Assembly (NCBI GenBank): GCA_023416745.1
Contig: JAEZHF010000058.1
Coordinates: 1 to 48,476, forward strand
DNA: 48,476 nucleotides
From: Bacillota bacterium
Lineage (GTDB): Bacteria > Bacillota > Clostridia > Christensenellales > SZUA-584
Reading direction: 5' to 3'
Made by a program: the position numbers and the translations under genes. Shown here piece by piece: positions 15,684 to 23,622 of this stretch (within the stretch, counting starts at the first letter, position 1; each line of letters starts with the position of its first letter). A model generated the notes under the pieces. It saw only the letters and a list, made by a program, of their open reading frames with translations. It searched no databases and was not told the origin of the DNA.

Positions 15684-16535
15684 CTAAGCTACCCTGTCTG
15701 ACCTCTCCGTTTTCTCTGCTTTCAATGATTTAAGATATTCTTTCGGTGACATATATCCAAGCCTTTTCTGGATTCTCTTCACGTTATAGAAGCAATATAT
15801 ATACTCAAACACTGCTGCCCGAACAGATTCTTTCGTCTCATAATGCGTCCAGTGTATCAGCTCTTTCTTCATGGTTGCGAAGAAGCTTTCCGACCATGCG
15901 TTGTCACCCGGCATCCCGACCCGTGAGAAGCTTTGGCGCAGCCCGTACTGCTGCAGTAATCCCATAACAGCTTTTGATGTGTACTGGCTGCCTCTGTCGC
16001 TATGGAAGATGCACCTCTCCACCAGCTTGTGTCTTGCAAGTACCGCCAATATCGCGTTGATCACGAGTTCCTTCGTCATCCTGTCTGCCATATGGTCTCC
16101 CAGCACTTCGCCGGTCACGATATCCCTGATCACACAGTGATACATGAACCCCTCGTCCGTTCTTAGGTATGTGATGTCACTTGTCAGCCCCATTCTCGGC
16201 ACAGTCGGGAACTCTTGATTCCTAAGAATATTCGGATATCCATCGCCACGGGCTTTCTTGCTGTTCGTCAGGCTCTTGGCTCTATGCCTATTATGGCAGG
16301 AGTCCAACTGCATGTCTGCCATGTACGCAGCACATTTCTTGCGCCCGAGGCGCTCGCCTTCTTTGCGCAATTCTGCGGTGATCCTATCCGGCCCATATGT
16401 GCCGCGGCTTTCGTCGAACTCTTCCTTGATTCTCTTCTTTAAATGCGCTTCCCGTCCCTCAAAAGCTTCCCGATTCCTGAGCCAGGCATAATATCCTGTT
16501 CGCTCTATTTTCATAATGTCGGCCCACTTCGCCAC
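15684..16535 (-). CDS. IS3-family transposase OrfB (DDE integrase core)
   Basis: 283-residue catalytic half of the IS3 transposase. The N-terminal region (ADIMKIERTGYYAWL, RGTYGPDRITAELR) is the usual HTH_21-type segment. The retroviral-integrase-like core has the catalytic triad in TSDITYLR (Asp), FHSDRGSQY (Asp) and WSESFFATMK (Glu, 35 residues after the second Asp). The listed GTG start gives a stand-alone protein, but the frame is open upstream to the slippery A7 run in orfA. The active product is therefore probably an OrfAB fusion made by -1 frameshifting, through PPKVRYRFIRGNPEYPVAKW. The stop lies inside the left inverted repeat. Confidence 0.92.
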   Translation of the reverse strand: MAKWADIMKIERTGYYAWLRNREAFEGREAHLKKRIKEEFDESRGTYGPDRITAELRKEGERLGRKKCAAYMADMQLDSCHNRHRAKSLTNSKKARGDGYPNILRNQEFPTVPRMGLTSDITYLRTDEGFMYHCVIRDIVTGEVLGDHMADRMTKELVINAILAVLARHKLVERCIFHSDRGSQYTSKAVMGLLQQYGLRQSFSRVGMPGDNAWSESFFATMKKELIHWTHYETKESVRAAVFEYIYCFYNVKRIQKRLGYMSPKEYLKSLKAEKTERSDRVA

Positions 16536-16570
16536 AGGGTACTCGGGATTACCCCGTATAAATCGATATC

Positions 16571-16852
16571 TTACTTTTGGTGGCTCGCGAAGTAGGCCGC
16601 TGCTTTTTTTAGCATGTCACGCTCCATTCTTGCCTCGGCAAGCTGCCTTAGCAAATCCCTGTTTTCTTCTTCAAGCGTGGCGAATTTCGTCTTGTCACCA
16701 TCAGCGGTATATTTTCGCCGCCAGTTGTACAGCAGATTTTCGTGTATACCTAAATCGTCTGCTATCTCTTTCACCGTTTTGGGGCTTGCGTACGATAACT
16801 TTACCGCATTTTTCTTGAAGTCTTCATCGTATTTCTTTCTGTATTCTCCCAT
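16571..16852 (-). CDS. IS3-family transposase OrfA (helix-turn-helix)
   Basis: 93-residue DNA-binding half of the transposase. A helix-turn-helix at about residues 8-45 (VKEIADDLGIHENLLYNWRRKY) is followed by a leucine-zipper-like helix (LEEENRDLLRQLAEARMERD). The start at 16852 follows GGAGG with 7-base spacing. The 3' part contains the frameshift run that connects it to OrfB. Alone it probably acts as a repressor or regulator of transposition. Confidence 0.9.
   Translation of the reverse strand: MGEYRKKYDEDFKKNAVKLSYASPKTVKEIADDLGIHENLLYNWRRKYTADGDKTKFATLEEENRDLLRQLAEARMERDMLKKAAAYFASHQK
16604..16610 (-). other. Programmed -1 frameshift site of the IS3 element
   Basis: Seven consecutive A residues on the coding strand (CTAAAAAAAGC), decoded Leu-Lys-Lys in orfA. 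A slip of one base back leads straight into the open frame of OrfB with no stop between. A6G/A7 runs are the standard frameshift signal of this family. Confidence 0.75.
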
Positions 16853-16907
16853 TTTTCTGCCTCCGATTTCTGCGCATTCTTTCGCTCTTTCCATCTTAGC
16901 AGATTGT

Positions 16908-17384
16908 CTAAAATTCTAACACGCTCCCCAGGGCCAATACATTAAGAATCTTGTTTGCGCTCTCTTTGAATATTCGGGAAAACACGATATATAATCCTAT
17001 TCCCGCAACACCTCCCAGTGTATTGCTGATAAAATCTGTTATATCAGTTCCTCCGATTGCGAATATGAACTGTAACATTTCAAAAAATAGGCTAACACCT
17101 GCTATTGTAATGAGCCTTTTCCAAAACAACCAATTTGGCTTAATCATGCTTAAATACAGTCCGAAGGGTATAAACGCTATGAGATTCAGAATGATCTCGT
17201 TGTAATCGAGTTGGTTGTTTTTGACGACTGAACCGGCAAAAGGTATCAAATTCAATCCTCTGAAATGCGGCATAGTATCATAAGAGAGTTGCATTTTAAA
17301 TATAACAATCCAGATCAGAAGTAATAGATACACTATAAATAATCCGAATGTGAGTTTTGCTTGAAAGCTGCGGTTTTTTCCCAT
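16908..17384 (-). CDS. VanZ-like membrane protein, 3' end altered by IS3
   Basis: 158-residue integral membrane protein of the VanZ family, with about four or five hydrophobic segments (FGLFIVYLLLLIWIVIF at the N terminus; NLIAFIPFGLYLSMI; FFEMLQFIFAIG) and the family signatures NLIPF, NLIAFIPFGLYL and TDITDFISNTLGGVAGI. VanZ relatives are linked to teicoplanin resistance or cell-envelope functions, but the role here is unknown. The last residues (LEF and the stop) come from the IS3 inverted repeat. Without the element the gene would end ...LALGSVP and stop, so only the tip has changed and function is probably kept. Ribosome site AAGGAG is well placed. Confidence 0.88.
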   Translation of the reverse strand: MGKNRSFQAKLTFGLFIVYLLLLIWIVIFKMQLSYDTMPHFRGLNLIPFAGSVVKNNQLDYNEIILNLIAFIPFGLYLSMIKPNWLFWKRLITIAGVSLFFEMLQFIFAIGGTDITDFISNTLGGVAGIGLYIVFSRIFKESANKILNVLALGSVLEF

Positions 17385-17407
17385 TCCTGCTCCTTATAAA
17401 GTAGTTA

Positions 17408-17755
17408 TTATCTTAATATTTTCTCCATCGCTTTGCCTTTAGCTAGCTCATCTATTAATTTATCCAGATATCGGATCTTTTGCATTAATTCATCTTCTAT
17501 TTCTTCCACCCGGTATCCGCAAATGACTCCTTTGATGAGTGACGCATTCGGATTAATTTGAGGGGCTTGTTTAAAGAACGTTTCCAGATCCGCTTCATTC
17601 ATCATTTGTTGTTGAAGTGAATGCTCATCATAACCGGTAAGCCAAAAAATGATCTCATCGACTTCTTCCTTTGTTCTCCCTTTTCTCTCTGCTTTTTGTA
17701 TATAGAGCGGATAGATGCTTGCAAATGGCATCGTAAAAATTCGCGGTTTATCCAT
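17408..17755 (-). CDS. DUF2200 family protein
   Basis: 115-residue cytoplasmic protein recognised as DUF2200 from the conserved MPFASIYPLYIQKAERKGRT and the following EEVDEIIFWLTGYD, with LIKGVICGYRVEEIED near the C terminus. Length is typical. No biochemical function is known for the family. AAGGAGG lies upstream of the ATG. It sits 23 bp upstream of the VanZ-like gene on the same strand and may be co-transcribed. Base composition is AT-rich compared with the metabolic operons. Confidence 0.85.
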   Translation of the reverse strand: MDKPRIFTMPFASIYPLYIQKAERKGRTKEEVDEIIFWLTGYDEHSLQQQMMNEADLETFFKQAPQINPNASLIKGVICGYRVEEIEDELMQKIRYLDKLIDELAKGKAMEKILR

Positions 17756-17914
17756 TCTGAAATCCTCCTTTAGTTTTAATTATATCAATAATCCGACTTT
17801 AAGACATACAGCAAATTCTTGACTGCCAATTTAGAGAATATCAAAAAGAACGGTTTGCGGCAACCATTCCTTGGGACAGCATCCTCTGCCTGATTTTATT
17901 TATAGTTTGTGTGG

Positions 17915-19591
17915 TTACAGGTAGTTTGGCAGTGTGGTTCTCACCCACTCGTCCGCGAAATATCCGTAGTGGCTCTCCGCCGCGCACGCCTTCAGATCGA
18001 AAACCGACACGCAGCCCTCGATGCGCAGCGCCCGCCCGTCGCGGCTTTTGGGCTTGTGCTGATAATACGAGGGGTATGCGCCGTAAGGTGCGAGAAAATC
18101 AGCCAGACGCCGTGCGGACGCGAAGCTGATGCTGCCGTCCCTTTCCAGCGCCTTGCTGATTTCGTTGCGCAAAGCATCGTATCGCCACTGTATGTCGTTG
18201 GAATGCCCCAGCGTCAGCCGCGCCACCCAGCTGCCCATTGCGCACATCCGCATCTGCGGCAGCAGGAAGTGGTTGCCCGTCATGTGCACACCCTGCAGCG
18301 CGCGCAGCGGCGCAAAATACTGCGTGGACGGACAATCCTTCTCCTCCTGCGTGCGGTTGATGAAGCCGTCCGGTTCCAGCGCGTGCGCATGCAGCGTGAT
18401 TTGCTGCGAATTGGATGTATTCCACGCACGCCACAGGCCGTTGTTGAAGCCCAGATAATCCTGCGACAACGGGTCGCCGTACCAGCGCACCGCCGCGCCG
18501 TTCACGATGGGCGCTGCCGGATGCCGCGCGAAAAAGTCCGCATCGGGCAAGTACTGCCGCAGTGCTGGCGGCGGCATGTTCATATAATCCGTATGGGACC
18601 AGGATGCGCCCGCTTCCACGGTGCAGGCGGCGTCCTCTCTGCCGTCGGACAGCACATAGTTCCATGTGACGCCGCGCCTGACAGCCTTGATCACAGCAGC
18701 GGCTTCGCGCGCGCTGCCGCCGCGCATCACGCATTCGCGCAGCAGCAGCAGCGAATTCATCCCCATGCGCTGCGGATCGCAGTTGGCTGCGGGCGACATG
18801 TTGATGCCCCCCGCTACGCCGCGCTCGTTCATCGCGCTGAAGCTGCCGATGATGCCCGGCGCCGTCACGCTCACGTGCGCATGGCCGCGCTCCGTTTCGC
18901 GTCCCATCGGCCGGTGAATGATGTGCGCCACGTTGTTCTGCAGCACCGCGCCGGACGCGAACATGAAGTCCCGCGCAAAGTAATGGCCTCCCCCCGCCTG
19001 CGGGCCGAAAACCGAAAATGCGTTGCACATCAGCTTTATATGGATATCCTCAGCATTGATCAGCGGAGTCAGCTCGCGCAGCATGCCGCCCGTATACACC
19101 AGCGCCAGCAGCGTGTCGATGCCTGCGTTCAGCACGATCAGGCGCGACTTGGTGACCTTCGTCTTCGGGTTGCTCTTACGGCAGCCCTCCAGCAGCCCTG
19201 TCGCCTCGTCATGCACGTGCGCAGGCAGAGACTGCCACGCGCTCTGCGTCAGCTCCTCCATCAGCGCGACCAGCAGCTTTTGCAGCCATTTGTAGCGGTT
19301 CAGATGATCCATCCGCATCTGGTCGAAAACGATATTGTCCGCGAAGCTGGTCGCCATGTCGGCCACGGCCGGCTCGGCCACCAGCCCCAGCAGATAACCG
19401 CGCTCATACGGCGTGCCTTCCAGGTAATACGCCGCTTTTTTGTCGCCCGTGTCGTAGTTGGCCGCAGTCAGGTGCTGCGCCATCAGCCCGATACCGCCCG
19501 ACTGCGCATAGGCCCGTTTGACCACATGGAATCCGTCACCGGCAAACGCCTCCGACAGCTTGGCAAAGCGCTGTTCCATCTCACCGCTCAT
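17915..19591 (-). CDS. C45-type Ntn-hydrolase family acyltransferase/hydrolase
   Basis: 558-residue protein resembling the C45 (acyl-CoA:6-aminopenicillanate acyltransferase-like) N-terminal-nucleophile family. GTPYERGYLLG at about 59-69 is the family entry motif. KLMCNAFSVFG at 187-197 offers Cys189 as autoprocessing site and nucleophile, followed by RDF at 207-209 and NERGVAGGINM, a typical family turn. Processing would split it into chains of about 188 and 370 residues. No signal peptide is visible, so it is probably cytoplasmic. Relatives cleave or transfer acyl groups on amides, and the substrate here is unknown. The gene stands alone on the minus strand, divergent from the germination operon. 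AAGGAGG precedes the ATG, and a terminator-like hairpin lies 46 bases upstream of it. Confidence 0.75.
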   Translation of the reverse strand: MSGEMEQRFAKLSEAFAGDGFHVVKRAYAQSGGIGLMAQHLTAANYDTGDKKAAYYLEGTPYERGYLLGLVAEPAVADMATSFADNIVFDQMRMDHLNRYKWLQKLLVALMEELTQSAWQSLPAHVHDEATGLLEGCRKSNPKTKVTKSRLIVLNAGIDTLLALVYTGGMLRELTPLINAEDIHIKLMCNAFSVFGPQAGGGHYFARDFMFASGAVLQNNVAHIIHRPMGRETERGHAHVSVTAPGIIGSFSAMNERGVAGGINMSPAANCDPQRMGMNSLLLLRECVMRGGSAREAAAVIKAVRRGVTWNYVLSDGREDAACTVEAGASWSHTDYMNMPPPALRQYLPDADFFARHPAAPIVNGAAVRWYGDPLSQDYLGFNNGLWRAWNTSNSQQITLHAHALEPDGFINRTQEEKDCPSTQYFAPLRALQGVHMTGNHFLLPQMRMCAMGSWVARLTLGHSNDIQWRYDALRNEISKALERDGSISFASARRLADFLAPYGAYPSYYQHKPKSRDGRALRIEGCVSVFDLKACAAESHYGYFADEWVRTTLPNYL

Positions 19592-19636
19592 CGTTGACCT
19601 CCTTGAATGCCGCAGAAAACAAGCCCGTTCCGCTGC

Positions 19637-19668
19637 AAAAAAAAGCCTTACGCTTACTGTATAAGGCT
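19637..19668 (-). terminator. Terminator-like hairpin in the leader of the C45-type gene
   Basis: On the minus strand AGCCTTA pairs with TAAGGCT (loop of 11) and is followed by eight T residues. No minus-strand gene ends nearby; the hairpin lies 46 bases before the start of the 17915-19591 gene. It may be an attenuator of that gene or may stop antisense transcription through the ger operon. Confidence 0.5.
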
Positions 19669-19851
19669 GAAAACCTGCGCACCGTTATGATAAACGGTAT
19701 GTGTGCCGCTGCGCGATTATGCCGCGCGATCCGCTTTCGTCTGCACCCGTTTAATCCCCCGTTGAAATTTCCGGCGATACAGCGCCGCGCATTATTTTTG
19801 TGTAAAAAGGGACACTAAAGCCATGACAGACCATATGGCGGAGAACCGGAA

Positions 19852-20961
19852 TTGAACAATACGATCACGAACCGGCAGGTTTTTTTTGTTCTGATAGTCA
19901 CGCTGACAAGCTACAGCGTTATTGTCATTGCCAAAGAAATGGCCCAGTCTGCCGGCACCGGCGCCTGGCTCACGATACTGGTGACGGCTATGGTATTTGC
20001 GATTGCGGCAGCAATCATCATGCGCTTAAACAATATGTTTGAGGAAAAGATGTTGTTCGACTATGCGCCGTCGCTGATATCCAAACCGGGCACTTTCCTG
20101 CTTGGCTTTTATTTTACGCTGTATTTTCTTTTTATCCTTGTTTTTCTGGTTACAGGGCTCAGCAAACTGCTGAACGCTGATTTCTTCCCGAAGTCGCCGC
20201 TTTGGGCTTTTCCTCTTTTCGGCCTGCCCGTTTTTTGTTACGTGGCTTATAAAGGGGTCACCAACGTCGCCCGGCTGGCTGAAATTGTCGGTAGTGTATT
20301 CGTTGTCACGGCTGTTCTTGTACATACGCTGATGGCCACTGAGGGACATGTCAATAGAATACTGCCATTGTTCAACGCAGCTGAAATCGGCAATTACATC
20401 AGCGGGTTTCAGTATTCTATCTTTCCTTTTCTTGGCATTGAGGTGCTGCTGGTGATGCCCATCTCACGCAAAAGCGTAAAAAAATCCGCCAAAACAGCGT
20501 TCTTCTCGCTGCTCTTTATCGGGCTTTTTTACGTATTGGTCGTGGAAAGCAGTATCATGAAGCTGGGGCTTCACGACATTACGAACCACAATGACGCTTT
20601 GATCGTCGCTATCCGCGATACATCACCGCAGGCACTGGAGATCATCGCCCGGCTCGACATACTGTATCTGACCGTGGGTTTTGGCGGCTTGTTCATCGGC
20701 ATTTCCCTCGTCATGCTGAATATCGTTGAATACCTGTGCCGGATGTTCAAGCAGGTCAGCCGCCTGGTCATCGTGATATCCGTCGGAGTCGCCACCTTCG
20801 GGCTTTTCTTTGTTGTGAGCGGCATCAAGGGCTATGAAGAGTTTTCCGAGACTGTTGGCACATATCTGGGGATTATAAGTTCTATGGTTATTCCGCTTGG
20901 GCTGCTGCTGATTGCCAAGGCTAAGAACAAGAAAAAGAAGGTGACCACGGATGCGGGCTAA
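19852..20961 (+). CDS. gerAB: Spore germination permease, GerAB family
   Basis: 369-residue polytopic inner-membrane protein of the GerAB (APC-like) family with about ten hydrophobic segments, e.g. VFFVLIVTLTSYSVIVIA and FLLGFYFTLYFLFILVFLV. It forms the germinant-binding subunit of a GerA-type receptor in the spore inner membrane. The start is a TTG at 19852, 8 bases after GGAG; no suitable ATG is nearby. The last 11 bases overlap the GerAC gene, so the two are translationally coupled. The length is normal. The germinant cannot be predicted. I found no convincing sigma-G promoter in the 260 bp upstream. Confidence 0.9.
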   Translation: MNNTITNRQVFFVLIVTLTSYSVIVIAKEMAQSAGTGAWLTILVTAMVFAIAAAIIMRLNNMFEEKMLFDYAPSLISKPGTFLLGFYFTLYFLFILVFLVTGLSKLLNADFFPKSPLWAFPLFGLPVFCYVAYKGVTNVARLAEIVGSVFVVTAVLVHTLMATEGHVNRILPLFNAAEIGNYISGFQYSIFPFLGIEVLLVMPISRKSVKKSAKTAFFSLLFIGLFYVLVVESSIMKLGLHDITNHNDALIVAIRDTSPQALEIIARLDILYLTVGFGGLFIGISLVMLNIVEYLCRMFKQVSRLVIVISVGVATFGLFFVVSGIKGYEEFSETVGTYLGIISSMVIPLGLLLIAKAKNKKKKVTTDAG

Positions 20962-22075
20962 AAAAATCACCTTTTATTTGCTGGCATTCTGTATGGCTGT
21001 GGTTAGCGCCGGATGCTGGGACTCCCTGGACATCAATGACAAAGCGCTCATCACACTGGTGATCACCGACCGGCAGAATGATGAGTTCATCTTTTACGTT
21101 GAGGTCCCGAACCTTTCAGCGGGACAGAGCGAGGAAGGAGGCAGGGAGCAATACGAAATCGTTACGGGATCGGGAACTTCCTACGCGGAGGCCCGGCGGC
21201 ATTTGAACGCCAAAATGGATAAACCGATATTTCTCGGCACAGTGAGGGCGCTGGTTTTAACAGACGAGCTGACCAAACATGGTGTTGAAGAGTATTTTTT
21301 CCGGATGCAGAACATGCTGGACTACAGAAAAACGCTTAATGTGGTGACAACATCGGAAAGGCCTGAGGATTTTTTGTTAAGCAGCCCAGAAAACAATATA
21401 TCAATCGGTTATTCCATTGAGGAGACGGTCAGCTCTCTTAAAAGCAATGGGAAGGTGGTCATTTATACCGTATCCGACGTGCTCGAATTTTTGTATGCGG
21501 ATTATTATTTTGTGCTGCTCAATATGGACCTGCGGGAAGGTACATTAGCATATACCGGTTATTCAATCATACATAATGGGAAGTATAATGGGTTTATACC
21601 GCTGGAAGAATCCAACGGCCTTGTCTGGCTGCTAGGCGATAATATCGAGCAGATGTATGTGGTTGTGCCAATGGAAGACATCGTGGTAACGATCGAAGTT
21701 ACAATCAAAAAAAGAGAGATCCGGCCTGTATACACAGATGGTCAGATCATGTTCGATATCCGTTTCGTTTTTGATTCCAAAGTCCAATATATCAATAGAA
21801 ATGTAAAAATCGACGAGAAAATTCAGGAGCAGGTTAAAAGTCAGCTTCAGACGATGCTGGTTGAAGACATTGCTGCCGCCATCAACCATTCAAGATCGCT
21901 TCACTGTGATTATCTACAGTTCAAAGAACACTTCCGCCTCGCATACCCCAATGTCGTTAAAAAGCTCGACTGGGATGCCGAGTATATGAACGCCACATTC
22001 AACATATCGGTTCAGACGACGCTGGACCCGGGCGGCACGCTGGACCTCGAAGCACAGGGCGAAAGTATGCCGTAA
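20951..22075 (+). CDS. gerAC: Spore germination lipoprotein, Ger(x)C family
   Basis: 374-residue lipoprotein subunit of the germinant receptor. The signal peptide ends in a lipobox, VVSAGC, with the lipidated cysteine at residue 22, followed by WDSLDINDKAL, the standard N-terminal signature of GerAC. The mature protein is soluble and extracytoplasmic (outer face of the spore inner membrane), with the C-terminal domain around INRNVKIDEKIQEQVKSQL. It overlaps GerAB by 11 bp and is followed after 12 bp by GerAA, so all three form one operon. Confidence 0.93.
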   Translation: MRAKKITFYLLAFCMAVVSAGCWDSLDINDKALITLVITDRQNDEFIFYVEVPNLSAGQSEEGGREQYEIVTGSGTSYAEARRHLNAKMDKPIFLGTVRALVLTDELTKHGVEEYFFRMQNMLDYRKTLNVVTTSERPEDFLLSSPENNISIGYSIEETVSSLKSNGKVVIYTVSDVLEFLYADYYFVLLNMDLREGTLAYTGYSIIHNGKYNGFIPLEESNGLVWLLGDNIEQMYVVVPMEDIVVTIEVTIKKREIRPVYTDGQIMFDIRFVFDSKVQYINRNVKIDEKIQEQVKSQLQTMLVEDIAAAINHSRSLHCDYLQFKEHFRLAYPNVVKKLDWDAEYMNATFNISVQTTLDPGGTLDLEAQGESMP

Positions 22076-22087
22076 AGGAGGAAGACA

Positions 22088-23575
22088 ATGCAGCGGGCGG
22101 GCAGAAGATACGATCAGATCATCAGCAGAATCAAATCCAAGAACCTAGATATCGGAGAGCGGCAGATCAACTATCCGAACGGTTCTATTTCGATATTCTA
22201 TGTCAAGCAGCTCACCGACCGAAGCGCCCTGTCCGAACAGGTCGTCAAGCCTCTGATGCTATACGATAAGGAGCGGGGTCTCAAGGCTTCCGAGGCTGTG
22301 GACACGGTCATATATGCCGATGACTGCCGGCTGGACTCCGATGAAAGCCTTATTGAACAGTACATTCTGAACGGCATGACGGTGGTGCTTTTTTCCGGCG
22401 ATAACGAGTACGCTGTCATTAACCTGAAGAAAGTCGAGAAGCGGTCCACCACCGAGCCTGTTATGACGTATACCATCCGCGGCCCGCGCGACTCTTTCGT
22501 CGAGAACCTGGATTCCAACCTGTCGCTGATCCGCTACCGGCTCAAGAGCGAAAGCCTGCGGGTGGAGATGATGGAAGTCGGAAAGCGAGACAAAACGGCC
22601 GTTGCGGTGATTTACTTTAAGGATATTGCCAACGACACCTGCGTCTCTGAGATCAAAAAAAGAATAGGAAGCATCAACACTGACGGGTTTGGCTCTTCCG
22701 GCGAGCTTCAAGCATTCATGCTGAACAGCAAGGCCAGCCTGTTCCCGCAGATGGGAATCGTTGAACGGTCGGACATGGCATGCAGTGCGATACTTGAAGG
22801 TAAAGTCGTCGTCATCATGGATGGCAGCCCCTGGGCGCTCGTTGCCCCCAAGGTTTTCGCCGAATACCTGTGGTCGTGCGATGATTTTTATCTGAACAAA
22901 TATATGGGTACTTTTGCACGCATCCTGCGTGTCATATCGCTGAATCTGTCCTTTATCGTGTCGTCTTTATATGTGGCCATCGTTTCGTTCCACAGCGACA
23001 CGCTGCCCAGCGCCTATATGATCGCCATTGCGCAGGCACGGGCTAAAGTCCCGTTTAACGCACTGATTGAGGTGCTGCTGATTGAACTCATCGGTGAAAT
23101 TATCCGCGAATCGCTGATCCGTGTACCCACCAAAATCGGTACCGCCATCGGCATTGTGGGTGCGATCATCATCGGCCAGGCCGCCGTGGCTGCCGGAGTT
23201 TTCAGCCCGCTGATATTGATCGTAATCTCACTGTCGCTGATCTCCTCCTTCGTTCCGTCGGACTACACCATCGTCGATCCGTTCCGTATTCTCAAATTTC
23301 TGCTGATCATCGCGACGGGCACGATCGGGTTCTACGGCTTCACACTGGTCATCATATTCGTGCTTGCCCAGCTCGTGTCCATCAACACCTTCGGTGTGCC
23401 GTATTTGGCGCCGCTTGCGCCGTTTAACCTGAGGGACTTCGCCAAATCGGTCGTCTACAGTAAATCGATGGCTCCCCGGCGTCCGAGTTTCCTGCGCACC
23501 AAAGACAACACCCGCGGGCCCGTAAGAAATAAAGACAAAAAAAGGCCCGATGCCGGCGGCAGTCAGCAGCCATAG
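22088..23575 (+). CDS. gerAA: Spore germination protein, GerAA family
   Basis: 495-residue GerAA-type receptor subunit. The hydrophilic N-terminal half (to about residue 270) carries the two-subdomain GerA fold, with FYVKQLTDRSALSEQVVKPL and FKDIANDTCVSEIKKRI. The C-terminal half has five or so membrane segments, including LSFIVSSLYVAIVSFHSDTL, the TKIGTAIGIVGAIIIGQAAV segment and a run near 395-430. The tail is basic and hydrophilic. GerAA subunits of this family assemble into an ion channel that opens on germinant binding. AGGAGG precedes the ATG. It is the last gene in an AB-AC-AA order. Confidence 0.94.
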   Translation: MQRAGRRYDQIISRIKSKNLDIGERQINYPNGSISIFYVKQLTDRSALSEQVVKPLMLYDKERGLKASEAVDTVIYADDCRLDSDESLIEQYILNGMTVVLFSGDNEYAVINLKKVEKRSTTEPVMTYTIRGPRDSFVENLDSNLSLIRYRLKSESLRVEMMEVGKRDKTAVAVIYFKDIANDTCVSEIKKRIGSINTDGFGSSGELQAFMLNSKASLFPQMGIVERSDMACSAILEGKVVVIMDGSPWALVAPKVFAEYLWSCDDFYLNKYMGTFARILRVISLNLSFIVSSLYVAIVSFHSDTLPSAYMIAIAQARAKVPFNALIEVLLIELIGEIIRESLIRVPTKIGTAIGIVGAIIIGQAAVAAGVFSPLILIVISLSLISSFVPSDYTIVDPFRILKFLLIIATGTIGFYGFTLVIIFVLAQLVSINTFGVPYLAPLAPFNLRDFAKSVVYSKSMAPRRPSFLRTKDNTRGPVRNKDKKRPDAGGSQQP

Positions 23576-23622
23576 TCATCGGGTATATATTATGTGATCG
23601 TTACCTTGTTTAATCTGAAAGC

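Larger units (their letters stand above)
15661..16920 (-). mobile_element. IS3-family insertion sequence
   Basis: About 1.26 kb element with overlapping orfA/orfB on the minus strand and imperfect terminal inverted repeats. The inner 16 bp, TAGACAATTTGCTAAG (15673-15688) and its complement at 16895-16910, differ at one base. The trinucleotide acg occurs on both sides (15658-15660 and 16921-16923) and is a plausible 3-bp target duplication, the usual size for IS3. Removing the element and one acg rebuilds GGGGA-CGC-TCCCC and gives the neighbouring VanZ-like gene a normal stop codon, supporting these borders to within a base or two. Both reading frames are intact, so the element may still be mobile. 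Confidence 0.85.

Noticed and set aside
17909..19597. 562-codon open frame on the plus strand opposite the C45-type gene
   Set aside because: Composition is Arg/His/Gln-rich with no recognisable motif, and it exactly mirrors a well-supported minus-strand gene with a good ribosome site. GC-rich third positions keep the opposite frame open.
19594..19818. 74-codon plus-strand frame upstream of the ger operon
   Set aside because: No ribosome site or homology, and it runs through two hairpins. Better explained as leader and control region.
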